Shown here: one piece after another, positions 47,165-58,880 of the stretch
Layout: each line of letters opens with the position of its first letter
Numbering within the stretch: the first letter of the stretch is position 1
Source of the DNA: Symbiodinium natans
Lineage: Eukaryota > Sar > Dinophyceae > Suessiales > Symbiodiniaceae
NCBI GenBank assembly: GCA_905221605.1
Contig: CAJNDS010000435.1
Coordinates: forward strand, 185,001 to 249,000
Length of the DNA stretch: 64,000 bases
Direction of reading: 5' to 3'
Made by a program: the position numbers and the translations under genes
Notes under the pieces: model-generated
Database searches by the model: none
What the model was told of the DNA's origin: nothing
Seen by the model: the letters and a program-made list of their open reading frames with translations, nothing else

Positions 47165-47240
47165 AAGAGGGGAGGGAGAGGGGTTTGATCCATTGTCCAT
47201 CTTCCATTATTAGGTCAGTGCCTTGGCCACTAGACAAATG
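47165..47240 (-). ncRNA. Possible tRNA-derived (SINE-like) Pol III promoter segment
   Basis: On the minus strand, GTCTAGTGGCCAAGGCACT resembles a tRNA D-arm with an A box. About 30 bases later GGATCAAACCCC resembles a B box (one mismatch to GGTTCRANNCC). The anticodon arm does not fold, so this is not a working tRNA. A tRNA pseudogene or SINE head is possible, and chance cannot be excluded. Confidence 0.25.
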
Positions 47241-47582
47241 AGGCTCTTGAGGGAGTAGGATATAACCCCTTTAAACCCAAAGGTTAGCGCTGCTTTCCCA
47301 AAGGGAACTCAGCGCCTAAGTTGGGCTGTTGCTTCTTCTCGCCGTAGTGCAAAGCTGCCAGCCCAGTCTGAGGGAAAAATGTGTCTTGGGAAGCCCACGT
47401 GACAAACCCTCGCACCCTGAACCTGCAAACGCTGACGCTTTGCCTTGCGTGCCTGGAGCAGGCTCCTGTCGACTTGACGACATCGCCTGTTCGGCCCGTG
47501 CTGTGCCCAGCTTTCGAGTTGCTTAGAGAAGTACGTTGTTTCGAAGAGATTTTAATGTCGCGGTGTCTTCTGAACTGCGCAG

Positions 47583-47757
47583 GTCGCAGAAGTGGACTTG
47601 ACCGGGGAGCCTCAAGCGACGCCTTCGAAGGCATTTCAAATCGACTTGCGCTTTGCTGCCCGCCCTTTCAAACTTGCACTTGTTCAGGCTGCCAGCTTTG
47701 AGGACTTTGACCTTGACAAGTACCCCTCCAAAGGCATCAACCGTGCCTGCGCCACAG
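47583..47757 (+). CDS. Candidate exon, unknown family, well supported as coding
   Basis: After the acceptor ACTGCGCAG the frame reads VAEVDLTGEPQATPSKA, FQIDLRFAARPFKLALV and QAASFEDFDLDKYPSKG with strongly gene-like codons. The 3' end is uncertain (a GC donor near GCCTGC/GCC at about 47746 is possible). The central motif DLRFAARPFKL recalls a segment at 1.9 kb. It lies between the hairpin array and its inverted copy. Confidence 0.5.
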
Positions 47758-47961
47758 GACTGTCGTGCTGCGTCAAGTTTTTGAGTTTGGTTCTATGGTT
47801 CTATGAAGAAAGCCGAGAGTCTAGGCACTTCTGGATGTTGCGTTGACAATCAGACTTGGCTGTCTTTACCGTCTTCAAAACCCTCACCTGGCTGAAGAAA
47901 TTCTTGGCCTGGGGAGGTGGAGTCTGGAGGAGGACAGAAACCAGGGCATGAGTGTGTTGGA

Positions 47962-48150
47962 GAGCATTTTGCCGGATAAATTTCAAACGACGCCGGGTTT
48001 GGGGCACAATTTCTAAATTGTACCACAAAAACAGCGTCGTTTGAAATCCAAAGCTCAAGATGGAGTGGCGGAGGGGGGGGGTCTTGGGGAAAAGAAACCG
48101 ACAGGCCCCTGAAGGGTTTGGAGAGGGTTTTGCCGGATGAATTTCAAACA
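47962..48150 (-). repeat. Inverted copy of the hairpin unit
   Basis: Matches the 46.2-47.1-kb unit on the opposite strand. TTTCAAACGACGCC and GCGTCGTTTGAAATCC arms flank TTTCTAAATTGTACCACA, followed by CAAAGCTCAAGATGGAGTG, a G run, and CAGGCCCCTGAAGGG. A second partial unit begins at about 48128. Confidence 0.8.
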
Positions 48151-48710
48151 TCTTCTAAGAACCATGTCTATACAGCCCGAGCCCTGGACCCTACACCTGT
48201 TTGTTGGGCAGGAGGCTGGCAAGAGCCGGCGCTGCAGACGTGGGCAGATGGCGTGATCACCTGTGCTGGATTGGAAGAAAAAATGAGGCGGAAATGCTTC
48301 CGAAATAGCCGTGAGTGTGTTTTTTTGAAAGTTTTGGTTGTGGTTCGGCAGTCTCTTTTTTGTCGCGGTTTGGGCGCATTCTTACTCCAGCAGCTTCTGC
48401 GTCGCTAAACGACGAAGTAGAGGTGCTTGCAAGACGCAGGCGCGTGTTGCCAACCCAGCAGGCAAAGCAAGGTCCATTCCAGCGATGAGCAGCAAGCTGC
48501 TGTCGCTTTAGCAGCCCGCTTGGCCATCCCATGCTCGCCCCGAGCAGAGTTTTCGGAGTGTTGGAGATGTGTTGGGGTGTAAAGTTAGGGTTCAGGTTGC
48601 ACTTACTCGTTCATAGCGGTCGCGCCCTACTCGCTACTATTGGGCCCCGCCCCAAAAGCATTACTCGTTATTATTGGCGTGCCCGTTCTTCACTATTACT
48701 CGGCGCTCTC
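48151..48710. other. No recognisable gene
   Basis: Open frames on both strands without gene-like support. The last 110 bases contain TTACTCGTTATTATTGGCG and similar units resembling, in inverse, the sequence bordering the 45.2-kb AT array. Confidence 0.4.
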
Positions 48711-49560
48711 GTTTAATATATAATATATAATATGTAATATATAATATGAAATATAATATATAATATATAATATATAATATATAATATATAATATATAATA
48801 TATAATAGATATTAGATAATATATAGCCTATAATATAAAATATATAATATGTAATATATAATATATAGTATATAATATATAATATATAATATATAATGTA
48901 TAATATATAATATAATATCTCATATAAAACATGTAACATGTAGTACAATATATATAGCATATGATATATAATAGCATAAGAATACAATATATAATAGCAT
49001 AATAAACATACTAACATAATAATATATAATCATATAACAAATATATAATATAATTATATCATATAAGAATATAAGAATATCATAATAATCATATCATAAC
49101 ATAAAAATATTAAAAGAATAATATAGTAATATAATACTGTCTAATATAATAGTATATAAGATGATAATGCAAAATATAAGAATGTTATAATAAATAATAT
49201 AATAGTATATATATAATAAGTAATAATAAATAATATATTAATATAATATTGTAATAAAGATAATAGTATCATGGTATAATAGTATACTCATATAATGATA
49301 TGATATATAAAATATAATAATATAGTCAATTATAATATAATATAATATAGTATAATATAAGATAAATATAATAAGATAATAATGTAATAATCTAATAATA
49401 TAAAAATATAGTCATATAATCATATAATCATATAATCATATCATCATATAATCACATCATCATATAACAATAGAATAATATAATAATATAAGAATTTATA
49501 ATATATAATATAATATAATATAATTTTTCAATATATTATCTATATGTATATATGTATATG
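48711..49560. repeat. Second AT-rich array
   Basis: Starts with TATAATA heptamers (48715-48820), degrades into ATAATCATATAATC-type and irregular AT sequence, and ends in a short TGTATATGTGTGTG run. About 850 bases nearly free of G and C. Confidence 0.9.
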
Positions 49561-50849
49561 TGTGTGTGTATCATGCCAGCGTAGACCGCAAACAATGAGA
49601 GACCACATGGGGGCGCAAAGAGCATGTCAATGTCTCCAGACATGAGGAACGATGACGACGAGCAGATCCCGCAGCGGAGCATGAGGAGACCAGCGCGCTA
49701 GGAGATTGCCAGGAGAGCAGCAGGAACCGTGCACTAGATCACCAGGAGACCACCAAAAGTCACCTTAACATGCAACTTCAAGGAGTATGCTTCATGGTGT
49801 CACGACGGAACGACTTATGCCACTGGACGATGCGCGCTGCGCCCGGGCGGGAGTGCGATTTCCAACATCACGAGAGGCAAAGCCAGCAATTGGCGAACCC
49901 AGACGTCCAACAGCGAGCACAGTTTCACGTTTGTCGAACCCAGATGTTCACAAGCGGCAACAGTTTCGCATTTCGCCAACCCAGACGTCCAAAAGCGACG
50001 GCAGATACGAGTCACGAGGAAGGCGCCTCCGAGGAGCGCACTTTCCCAACATCGAGTTGCAAATTCCCTTGGTCTGGCCGCCCAATATGCAAGGTTCCAC
50101 GCGCCTGCCACGTTCTCTGGAATTAAGTGATGCAAAGCTCAGAAGTGCACGGGACCTACACCCGCGATGTGGAGAAAGTACGAAGAAAAGATGCGACCAC
50201 CGCTCGAGGAACTCCGCGTTTCGGGGAACTATATGTACATATGTAGATGTGCATATTGCCTTGTGCAACACAAGCGTAATTCTACGGAAGGGGGGATTCT
50301 TTTCCAGTTAGGCGCTGTGGGGCGGACGCAACGCGACAATTCGTGTGTGAATGTGTTCTCAGCCCGGTCTCTGAGGCTGAAAGTTGAGAGCTGTGATTGC
50401 GTATCCTGAAACACGTAGTTGTCGCAGCTCATGATGGCCAGCAGTTCGCAGATGTGAGGTATCACATTGTTGAAATGTGTCGCACAATCCACCTTGAATT
50501 CAAGAGGCAGGGTGCTTGAAGCTTGATGGTGCCAGGGTGGGCATGCAGCAAGACCCTGTTAGTCAGGTCTCGCTACATGCAGAAGCCGTTCAGCAGATTT
50601 CTGATGGAGTTTTTCTCGCAGTCATGGAACGTGGCTTGGGACATGTGTGTGCTCCATGGTTGAAACCTAAAACTTGCTTTGCTGTTGTACTCATACCCCG
50701 AATGCCTTTCACGACCCAATTTTGAGAAGGAGATCACGAAGGCGTTTGTCATAATTTTGCGTATATTTGAAGGGGCATCAGGCAGAATTTGTTCACCATG
50801 GCAATGGCTATCTCTTTTGCTGCCATGATCTTATTGTAAATGAGTTTTT
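49561..50849. other. No recognisable gene
   Basis: Contains GAGGAGACCAGCGCGCTAGG and related GGAGACCA words near 49680-49755 that resemble the ends of composite repeat copy A. No supportable exon. Confidence 0.35.
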
Positions 50850-51475
50850 TGTTTTAATTTTTGGTACTGTTTTTTCCACGTCTTGTATATTTATTGGGGG
50901 GCCTAGAGTTTCCTACTAAAATACAGAGGAGATGGAGGTTTTCCGATTATACTACAGCAGAAATGGAGGTTCAAAGGGTGTTGCCTGTGAAAAAAGAAAG
51001 AAACTGGATGTCTTACAGCAAGAACAGGGCGATGGACGTTTCTTATTCAAACATAGCTAAATCGAGGTTTAGAACGACAGCCAGAAAGAACGAACAAAAA
51101 CAACGGAGAAAGCAACAAAAGCAAAACCATACAGAAAAGCGAAAGAGATAATCAAGAGATACTGAAATACATAGTCATACAGAGAAACATTTGCTTCACG
51201 CCCTGCAAGCATGCTGATAAGAGTATCATAATGGACTGCTCTATGCCCCGCCCAATCCCGCGCTGTTTCATCTCTTTTGAAGCTTTGCATGATTGCTTCA
51301 TAGCATTTTAGGTTTGCTTTGTATACAAAGGTACTGCCATAAAAGAGGACTAGCAATAAGAAACCATGCCAATCTCACTTCAGACCTGTCATGCGAGGCT
51401 CCGCCCCCCCCTTCCCCCCCCGCTGTTTAGTTCCTTTGAAGCATTGCATTGCAAGATTGCTTCATAGCCAATGTC
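50850..51475 (+). mobile_element. Composite repeat element, copy C
   Basis: A T-rich start, GGAGGTTTTCCG at about 50935 and AAATGGAGGTTC at about 50960, then CATGCGAGGCTCCGCCCC at about 51389 with a C run, then TTTGAAGCATTGCATTGC and AAGATTGCTTCATAGCC. Module order matches copy B. Length is similar (about 630 bp). Confidence 0.5.
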
Positions 51476-52888
51476 ATGCCTTACGAGGGACCTTTTCCAT
51501 CGGTTAAATGGACTTCCGTCACGAATTCAGGGGGTGTTGTGGGGTGTTTATGGAAACCTCTTGACTCTTGACGGATCGAGGCGAGTTCTGTGAATTTCCC
51601 AAAGGGAAGATCCTTCCAGGAATAGGTGTGCTTGAATGCTTCTTCGAGCTCTATCCCAAGGCTCATTTGATGTGAATGCTGCCATAGAACTTTGTTTGCA
51701 AAGAACACAGTGTGGCAAACGTCGCAATGTTGTACTCTGCTGTGCCAAAAACTAGACTAAGACCATCTGAGGGCAGGGCGAGGGGCCGCGCACTGAGGTG
51801 GTAGACTCGCTCTCTCTCCTCATCTCATCGGCCACGTTTGTGCCAAAAGCTCAGCGAGGGTCGAAAGGCTCAGAAGGTGATTATCTGATTGCTGAACATT
51901 GCTGAACTGGCTGTAAAAATGCTCTTCCCAGTTGGCCAGGACTTTCATTGTTTTTGTGATGAACACCTTCAGAACGCAGTACAAATTCAGCGTGGACGAC
52001 CTTTCGAAGTGCCTTGCCGCGAGAGCAAGTTCACGGCAGCTGCAGCCATGATACGCTGACAGGTACGTGGTGCCCAACAATCATGCGCAAACGTACGCAA
52101 TGGCCCAGGCGGTCAATCCAGTGCGATACTTGGAGGACTTGCAGCGCTGTGTATCCAATGAGCCCAAGACCAGACAACACTGGACCACAACCTGAGAGCA
52201 GGATGACTGGTATTTCTTCAAGGAGTTCGAGACGGTACAGAGCACAGGGCCCAGTAGGCCCGGATGCCGATCGTCCAACTTGCCGAAAGAGCGTGAAGCT
52301 GAGGCATCTACAGTGTGTTCCTGCAGTTCGGAGCCTAGAGGATGCTCTTGCATGCTTGAATCCAATTGCGTAATATTTGCAACAGGCTGGTTGAGCATGA
52401 AAAATCATGAAATGCGTTTCGCCCTGCAGCTTTTCTGTTTCGAATCCGAGCAGTATCAGTACAAGAGCCGCCCCATTGCATCAGGTTTGCTGCCTTAAAC
52501 AGTCTCTTCATTGCCATCAAGACTATCAAGATCGTCAACAGGCAGCAATTTTGCTTGGTTTTTAAATTCGATCCCGGCAGCCTGTCCGCAGGTTTGGGAA
52601 GGTCAGCAAGTTCAGCCAGACCTTGGCCAACGGCAGGGCTCAGACCTTATTTTTCGTTTGTCTTACCTCCATGCAAGTAACTACGCATCCCTACATATCC
52701 GAAGCAACGAAGATGCGACTTGCGACATGATGCGACATTTTGCCTTTTGGCGTTCAGAGCCGGAACTTGTACTTTCTCATCGTCATCAAGTTGCAGATGG
52801 TGGGCTTTGCCTTGGCAATGACAGTTCGCTGCTTACAAGATTTGTGTCACACCCCGTTGTTGGTTCTTGATTGCTTCACCCATTGCAG
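51476..52888. other. No secure gene
   Basis: Candidate fragments only: around 51964-52050 a plus frame reads FRTQYKFSVDDLSKCLA, while the minus strand is also open. A plus frame at 52511-52870 is open but not clearly coding. Confidence 0.3.
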
Positions 52889-52971
52889 CTGCATTGCGTT
52901 TGGAAGGTGATCTTCGGCACAATGGCATCAAGCTGAGCCTGTTTGCACCTGGCTCGTTGTCGGAAGACTAA
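52889..52971 (+). CDS. Candidate terminal exon, ends in TAA
   Basis: After CCATTGCAG the frame reads ALRLEGDLRHNGIKLSL and FAPGSLSED, then stop. LR-E...GIKLSLFAPG resembles the strand-helix region after the active site in short-chain dehydrogenases/reductases, but the YxxxK motif was not found upstream, so the family is only a guess. A TC microsatellite follows at 53095-53125. Confidence 0.3.
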
Positions 52972-53351
52972 GTGACTAAGGTGGAGGGCTTCAGCAGCCC
53001 AATCGCAACCATGGGATCTCTTCTGTACTGGGTTTGTGGTTGGGCCGACTTGGATCCACTTTTGGAGGCGTGCACACACACATACAGACTCTCGCTCGCT
53101 CTCTCTCTCTCTCTCTCTCCCCCTCCGTCTCTCTTGCAATTAGGACTCACAAGTGCCGCCCTGCCAAAGGTAAGTCCAATCCTGGCAATTATTTTCTTCG
53201 TCGCTTTCATTGTCAGCGGCCTACAACATGCCTCAAGATCGGAGCAAAGTATACTGTCTCAAAGTCTCAAATGCATGCCGTGCGAACTTCTTGACGAGAC
53301 AGTGCACAACTGCTCCGAATCAGGGGTTGTTGTTCCTTCTTTCTTGGACAG

Positions 53352-53490
53352 CGCTGAGGTTGGATTATCACAATCGTGTGCTTTACGGGGCTCACAATGT
53401 GCTCTCGCGGGTTATGGATCAGAAGATCAGAAGAAGGGAGTTCCACCAGACTCTGGCAGAAGCTGCCCTCAGATACCCTTCCAAAAGTAC
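53352..53490 (+). CDS. Candidate exon, unknown family
   Basis: After CTTGGACAG the frame reads LRLDYHNRVLYGAHNVL, SRVMDQKIRRREFHQT and LAEAALRYPSK, a long helical, charged segment with gene-like codons. The minus strand is also open. Boundaries are approximate. Confidence 0.4.
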
Positions 53491-54285
53491 TTACCCAAGA
53501 ACGCTTCTTCTGGGTCACGAAAGCTCGTTGTCGTTTACATTCATTTGCCATCTCTTTTGCTGGGTCAACAGACGAGTCCAAGGCCTTATATTCGTATAAC
53601 TGTTTATGCTCTTGAATAACATAAAGGCAGCATGGGTTGCACCGGGTGATGCCCACGATCTGGAAGGGATGCTTCCCAGTGGCCTGGAGGTTTTTTGGGA
53701 GCTTTGCCTCACCCCTTAGATCGCAACGGGCGTGGGAGACAGTGGGACGACCCCCACGTAAACCCAGGCGGCGGGGGGCGGGGGCAGGTGGGAGAAGGGG
53801 TGGCGCGCGGCAGGGTTTTGCAAGAAACGAAAAATCAAGTTTCTCGTCAGCTTGAAAAAAGAGATGGAACATGATGGAACATGATGGAAGCATGAAGTGC
53901 CGAAGCAAAGGACAGAAGCAAAACTGCGACAAACTCGCTGGAGAATCCCGTGGACGACAGGTTGAGAACATACAGGGCAAAGCACAACTTTGAGAGCTCA
54001 CATGTAATTGGTTTTAAAACAAAAGGTGGCACTGCATGTTGCCGAACTAGTTAAGCATGCTTTGAAACCTAGAGTTGATTCTCAGGTCTCCCTGCGGATC
54101 ATATTGCGTGCCAGACAGGTTCTGGAAAGTGGTAATACAAACTTGCGAGTTGAGTTAAGCGAATCTTCAACATCCTGTGGTGGCAAAAGTCCTGGTTGCA
54201 AAGTCGGGCGCGCGTGGAGGGTGGGGGGTGAGGGCATGGGGGTGGGTTAAAGGAGGAAGGGGGGGGGTGGCAGCGAACCTGCAAG

Positions 54286-54361
54286 TGGCATTTGAGGTCA
54301 TATTCCGCTTCATCAGCACCAACATGTTTTTGGCCACCCAGCTCAACACTTTCGCCGACTT
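54286..54361 (+). CDS. Candidate membrane exon
   Basis: After CTGCAAG the frame reads AFEVIFRFISTNMFLAT and QLNTFADL, then G/GC as a GC donor. The NMFLA core is typical of S6 helices in polycystin and related cation channels, so this may be part of a second channel. The upstream exon candidate at about 54090-54117 (VSLRIILRARQ) is weak. The frame continues open to 54851 without further recognisable content. Confidence 0.3.
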
Positions 54362-54863
54362 GGCTGGCTGCCAAGTTTTGTTGCCAACATCAGATGTGAG
54401 CTGCCAATGCCCATGTCAGTTCTGGCACTCGAAGCCCTGGTATTACATGCCTGGCAAGTGTCTTGAGATTGTTAGCCTAGCTCAACTTCATGGATTCATC
54501 GCCGGGAGCGTGAAGAGGGCAGCTTGGGCATGTGGCCGAAGGTTGGCGAGAGTGATATTCGAGCAGCAAAGCGGGCCGCCAGCGCAAAGACGCAGATGTC
54601 TCAGCTTGTTGATCTTGTTGTACGGCAGGAGTGTGTCTGCTAGGCAGACGGCAAGTGTCTGCTTGATGGCTGCACTCTTCTGCATGCTTGAGCTACCTGA
54701 TTGTGGTCATTGGCAAGCCTTGTGGTTCGAAAGTAAGATTAAGGCAGCAAGGCAGTTCAATTCTGATGAGATCTCCTCTCAGGGGAATCAAGGAAGTGCG
54801 GTACAGCAGCAAGAAGGAGCTCCAGGAGCCGGTCACGTCTCAAGCTTTTGAAGCTTGAAGGCT

Positions 54864-54907
54864 TGGAGTGCATGGAGTGCATGGAGTGCATGGAGTGCAT
54901 GGAGTGC
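54864..54907 (+). repeat. 9-bp tandem repeat
   Basis: Five copies of GGAGTGCAT, the last incomplete. Confidence 0.85.
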
Positions 54908-56792
54908 CGGAGTTGTAGTTTACAAATCTTGGGTCAAAAAGTGATGCGGGCTCTCTCAGGTGGGCCTGTCAATACTTGAGATGTCGCAGGGCGGGGAGAA
55001 ATAGGTCGGGGAGGAGGAAGAGGCGAAGCAGTTGCAACCAGCAACACGGCAATGGAGGCCCAGAGTACGAGGACACATATCCAGACCCCCATTTTCTAAG
55101 GACGAGCCAACATCATGTGGCGACGGTGGCCAGTGAAAGGTAAGCTTGCGGTGCTACCCGCCTGTAAGGAGAGCCTGGCCCAAGAACCCAACCGACCCAA
55201 CCTGAAGTGTTTTATGGCCACTCCCCCCTCCTCCCCAGCGAGGGGACGAGGGCGTGCGGTGTGCGAAAACTTGCAGACACTGGTGTTAATACAAAGGGGG
55301 CGGGGCGCTCAAACCCAATTAGCACAGTTGCTGATGTGAGCCAGAAGGGATAGGAAGATTTTGCGTCTTCCCCCTATCCTAGACATGGCTCGCACAAAAA
55401 TCTTACACAGGAGAAGGTCCTGATTGGATGTTTGGCCTATTGCAGGTTCAAGGGGCCTCAGCAGCTGCTCCCTAAAGCTTTTTGGCGCGATGAACTGTAA
55501 ATGCTTGTACGTTTGGGCTGTTTTTCTTGGGCTTGGAGCAAGCAAAGCCGGCCTGTACAACTACCTGCTTGCAGGACTACTCCCTACTCTTGTATATTGT
55601 ACATCATTATCAATTTCAGCCATGTGGCACCTGGACCGAAGACGGAGCTGTTCAACTGGATGCATAGAGGTGCTTGTCGGGGTGTTGCAGTTCGCACATG
55701 TTGCCCTCTCTGCCTTTTCTACTGCGCTGGGAGGGTCCGCAACAACCTTCCCCCCCCCCCCCCCCCCCCTCCCCCCTCCGCACCACCCTTGCAGCCTTGA
55801 AATAATGCCAGCTGGGGCAAGCTGGGGGCGTCATGGGGGCGTCACGTCCCCGTCCCCAAAAGAGTCTCCACACATCCCGACGCCCTAAACCTGAAACATT
55901 GCACGCAGCAACCGCTCACCCCAGCCTTGCCGATTCCATCTTACACACAAGATTCTGTCAAGCACGTTAAAAGTGTTTGAATGTTCCATTTGTTCCCAAA
56001 CGTTTCTTTGAGCTGTACTCGTTCTACTCAGATTCTACTCGTTCTGCAAGTTGACAATTACATGGGGTCTTGTTTTGGCTGAACACGGCCGGAGGACGAC
56101 CTGGAGCTCGAGCGCCAGGGTGAAAATCAGGCCATGGCCTCGAGTGACCTCCGTGTGACCATGTCTCGGAGAGCCTCAAAGTTTCAAAGCTTTGCAAAAA
56201 AAACGTTTCGCAACATTTTGCAGTCTTGGAATATGCAGGTCTTTGTCAAGAAGATCTTGGGACCGGGCCCAGCCTTGCAGAAGAACGTTGTGGTTGGCGA
56301 TGTGGTATCCAAGGCGCGCTGCGGTGGCGCCGCAAAATTCAGCTTGGCGTCGTAACATGCTCGTGGCGTGCAAGATCACGCGAGACGCAAGCCTCGAAGT
56401 TTAGAGGTGAACAGACAGAAGATGGATTGGCGAAGTGAGCTGTCGGAAGAGGACTATGAGCACATAGAGTTGCTTGCTCAGTTTTGGTGTCGGAGTGGCA
56501 TGTTCGCTGTGAAAATCGTAGCATCAAGCAGATGCGATTGGTTCGGTGTTGGTCCCTGTTGGCAGAGCCAAGGCGTTCTTTGCACGACCCTCAGTCCATC
56601 AGCTGCCTGAGCACGGATTCACAGCGGTAAATCTAATGAGCTAGATATTGTGTAAGCAAAGCGGCTAGCAGCTAGCTGCTAGCTGACAAAGCCCTGACCC
56701 AGACCGAGCAGACTGACCAGAGCCTGTTTCATGTTTTGTGTTGTTTTTGGTTTCTCTGTTCTCTCCCTTTTCATTGCGTGAATTATCATGAG
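54908..56792. other. No secure gene
   Basis: A hydrophobic plus frame at 55490-55720 (CKCLYVWAVFLGLGA) and a basic one at 56134-56355 (RASKFQSFAKKTFRN) are possible but unsupported. A C run lies at 55751-55775. Confidence 0.3.
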
Positions 56793-56843
56793 CGGTTCCT
56801 CAGGATGCCAGACAAAGACGGCTCGCTGACGATCGTCTTCCAG
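56793..56843 (+). CDS. Candidate short exon
   Basis: Between an acceptor CATGAG and a consensus donor CAG/GTGGGG lie 17 in-frame codons reading RFLRMPDKDGSLTIVFQ. The composition is gene-like; no family is recognised from so short a piece. A G run follows immediately in the presumed intron. Confidence 0.35.
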
Positions 56844-58679
56844 GTGGGGGGGGGGGGCCTAAGCACTGAGCAGACTGAGAGCAGAGCTGAGCAGAGCGTG
56901 GACCGTGTCGCTTTTGACGAAGGATGCTCCGAAGAAATCATTAATGCAGCGGCTTGTGAAGGCCATGTCCTGTGCATAGTCACCGATTCAGCATGCCGCC
57001 TCCATGATATGCATCCTTGGTGTGCGCCGTAAAAACTTGCTGTTGCAATAGCAGGTCTGCTGCAGATGCGTTGTTCACTCAGACCTGCTTTGCTGGCTTG
57101 CTTTCACGAAGCATAAATGCAGCCTGCACCAGGTTGGAGTGAAGAAAAAGGTGAAGCCTGGTAGTGCTGAGCTCAGAGCCATGGGATGCTCACGGAGAAT
57201 CGTTCTCTGAGCCGAGGCGGGCAGAGCGCGACAGAGTTTGCAATGGCCAAGAACCCGGTCATGAGGCCTGGAACTGCTGACGTTCCTCAGAGATGAGATG
57301 TCGCAATTTCCGGTGCGACTGTTTGTTTTAATGATTCAGCAGTATTTAGTAGATCTTAGTAGATTCAGCATGACGTAGCACATGGCGCAGAGCAACAATG
57401 AGACCTTGGAAGCTGTTGTCAGGCCAACGGTAAGGAACTTCTGGAGGTCTCACGGTGCATAGCTTGGACAAGGGGAATGCACATCCTGTCAGACCAAGCA
57501 AGGTGGCTAGTCTACGCCAGGGAGGTACCTCAACAATGCCTTGGATTTGCAGACTCTGCTTTGCTTCTCGCTTCTGTTTTTTCTGCTGAACAATACGACT
57601 ACATCAGCTTCCAAACACGCTACAAGTCGGTAAAACGTTGACCATGAATGCATTTACAATGTGGACCTAGGAGCCATCGCAGAAGTGGAGAAGGAATCGT
57701 TGGGAGAGTGGACGCAGGAGGCGCCAACGTCAACAATGAAGATACATCATATGTTGCACATGGTACATGGGTCGGGAGTAGATGATGTGCACTGTGCCAA
57801 AGCTGCGAAGCTACGGAGCGATTGGAGAGGACAAAGAAGAGGAGGAGAGTGTGGCCAGCGAGGCCGAGGATGCCGAAGGCCGGGACGCAGTAGACATGCT
57901 ATAGACATGCTGTCGGTTCGTTTCTTCCCTTTCGGGAAGAAAATTGATCTGAAGGTTTAGAAGATCGACAGCTCCTTGATGAAGTTCCACAGGCCATGGT
58001 ATAAACGGAAGAGCCAAACACCGAGCAGCGTCACTTTGAGATCCGAGTAGTGGTTTGCATATTCGCATCAACAGGCGCGGTAAAATCCCGGTAAAACTTG
58101 AAAAACGTCATTCCCAGGCATTGAGTCGAGTTACAAGCACTGCCCTTGATGCCTCTGGCAGAGGAACGGTCAAGACTGGCAAAGGCTCGGGCAAAGAAGA
58201 GGCAAGTGGCTGCCGGTTCCCAGCACTTAGGTTCTGCTTCCCTCGCCCTCCCCTTCGCCTTCTATCTCGTTTTATGCTTCTCTCTCCTCACCCAACTTTG
58301 TGGGCCAAGCGATTGAGAGAACAGAAACATGACAGCACCTGCCGCTGCATTGTGTCATCGCAAGGCTCGACGGGTTTCTTTTCTCCAGATGGCCAGATGG
58401 CAAAGCTCCAAAGGACTTTGCATGAGAGGTTTGACCATCTACCAAGAACGAAAGCACATATGTGTATTTGTAACTATTAGTCACACTCTTGCCGATGGTA
58501 TCGAGATCACTTCTGGCACCAATCAAAGACCTCGTTTGTGCCAACGCCATCACTTGCGGCCCCGGGGGGTTTTGCACTTAGGGGTCTTTGGGGGGGGGGG
58601 GGAAGGGGGTAATCACTTCAATTCATATGGCGACCTTGCCCCAAACATGGGTCTTTGCGGGTTTTTGCCAAGGATGTTT
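56844..58679. other. No recognisable gene
   Basis: Short mixed frames only. A poly-G run lies at about 58590-58602. Confidence 0.4.
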
Positions 58680-58880
58680 GACGTTTATTTCTGGAACAAG
58701 ACACGCGGGTACAAGCGTTCATGCCCTTTGCGAAGATGCCCACAACACCGGTATTTACAGCGTCTTTGTTTATCTATACAACGTATTGTGGAACAAGACA
58801 CGCGGTCACAAGCGTTCATGCCTTTGGCGAAGATTCCGAAAACACTGGTATTTGCAGCATGTCGCAAAACACCTCGAGTT
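58680..58880 (-). repeat. Dispersed repeat, two tandem copies ~107 bp apart
   Basis: GGAACAAGACACGCGGGTAC then AAGCGTTCATGCCCTTTGCG recurs as GGAACAAGACACGCGGTCAC then AAGCGTTCATGCCTTTGGCG. On the minus strand this is the same family as the repeats at 22.66-22.90 kb (TGTAAATACCGGTG, GGCATGAACGCTTG). Confidence 0.6.
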
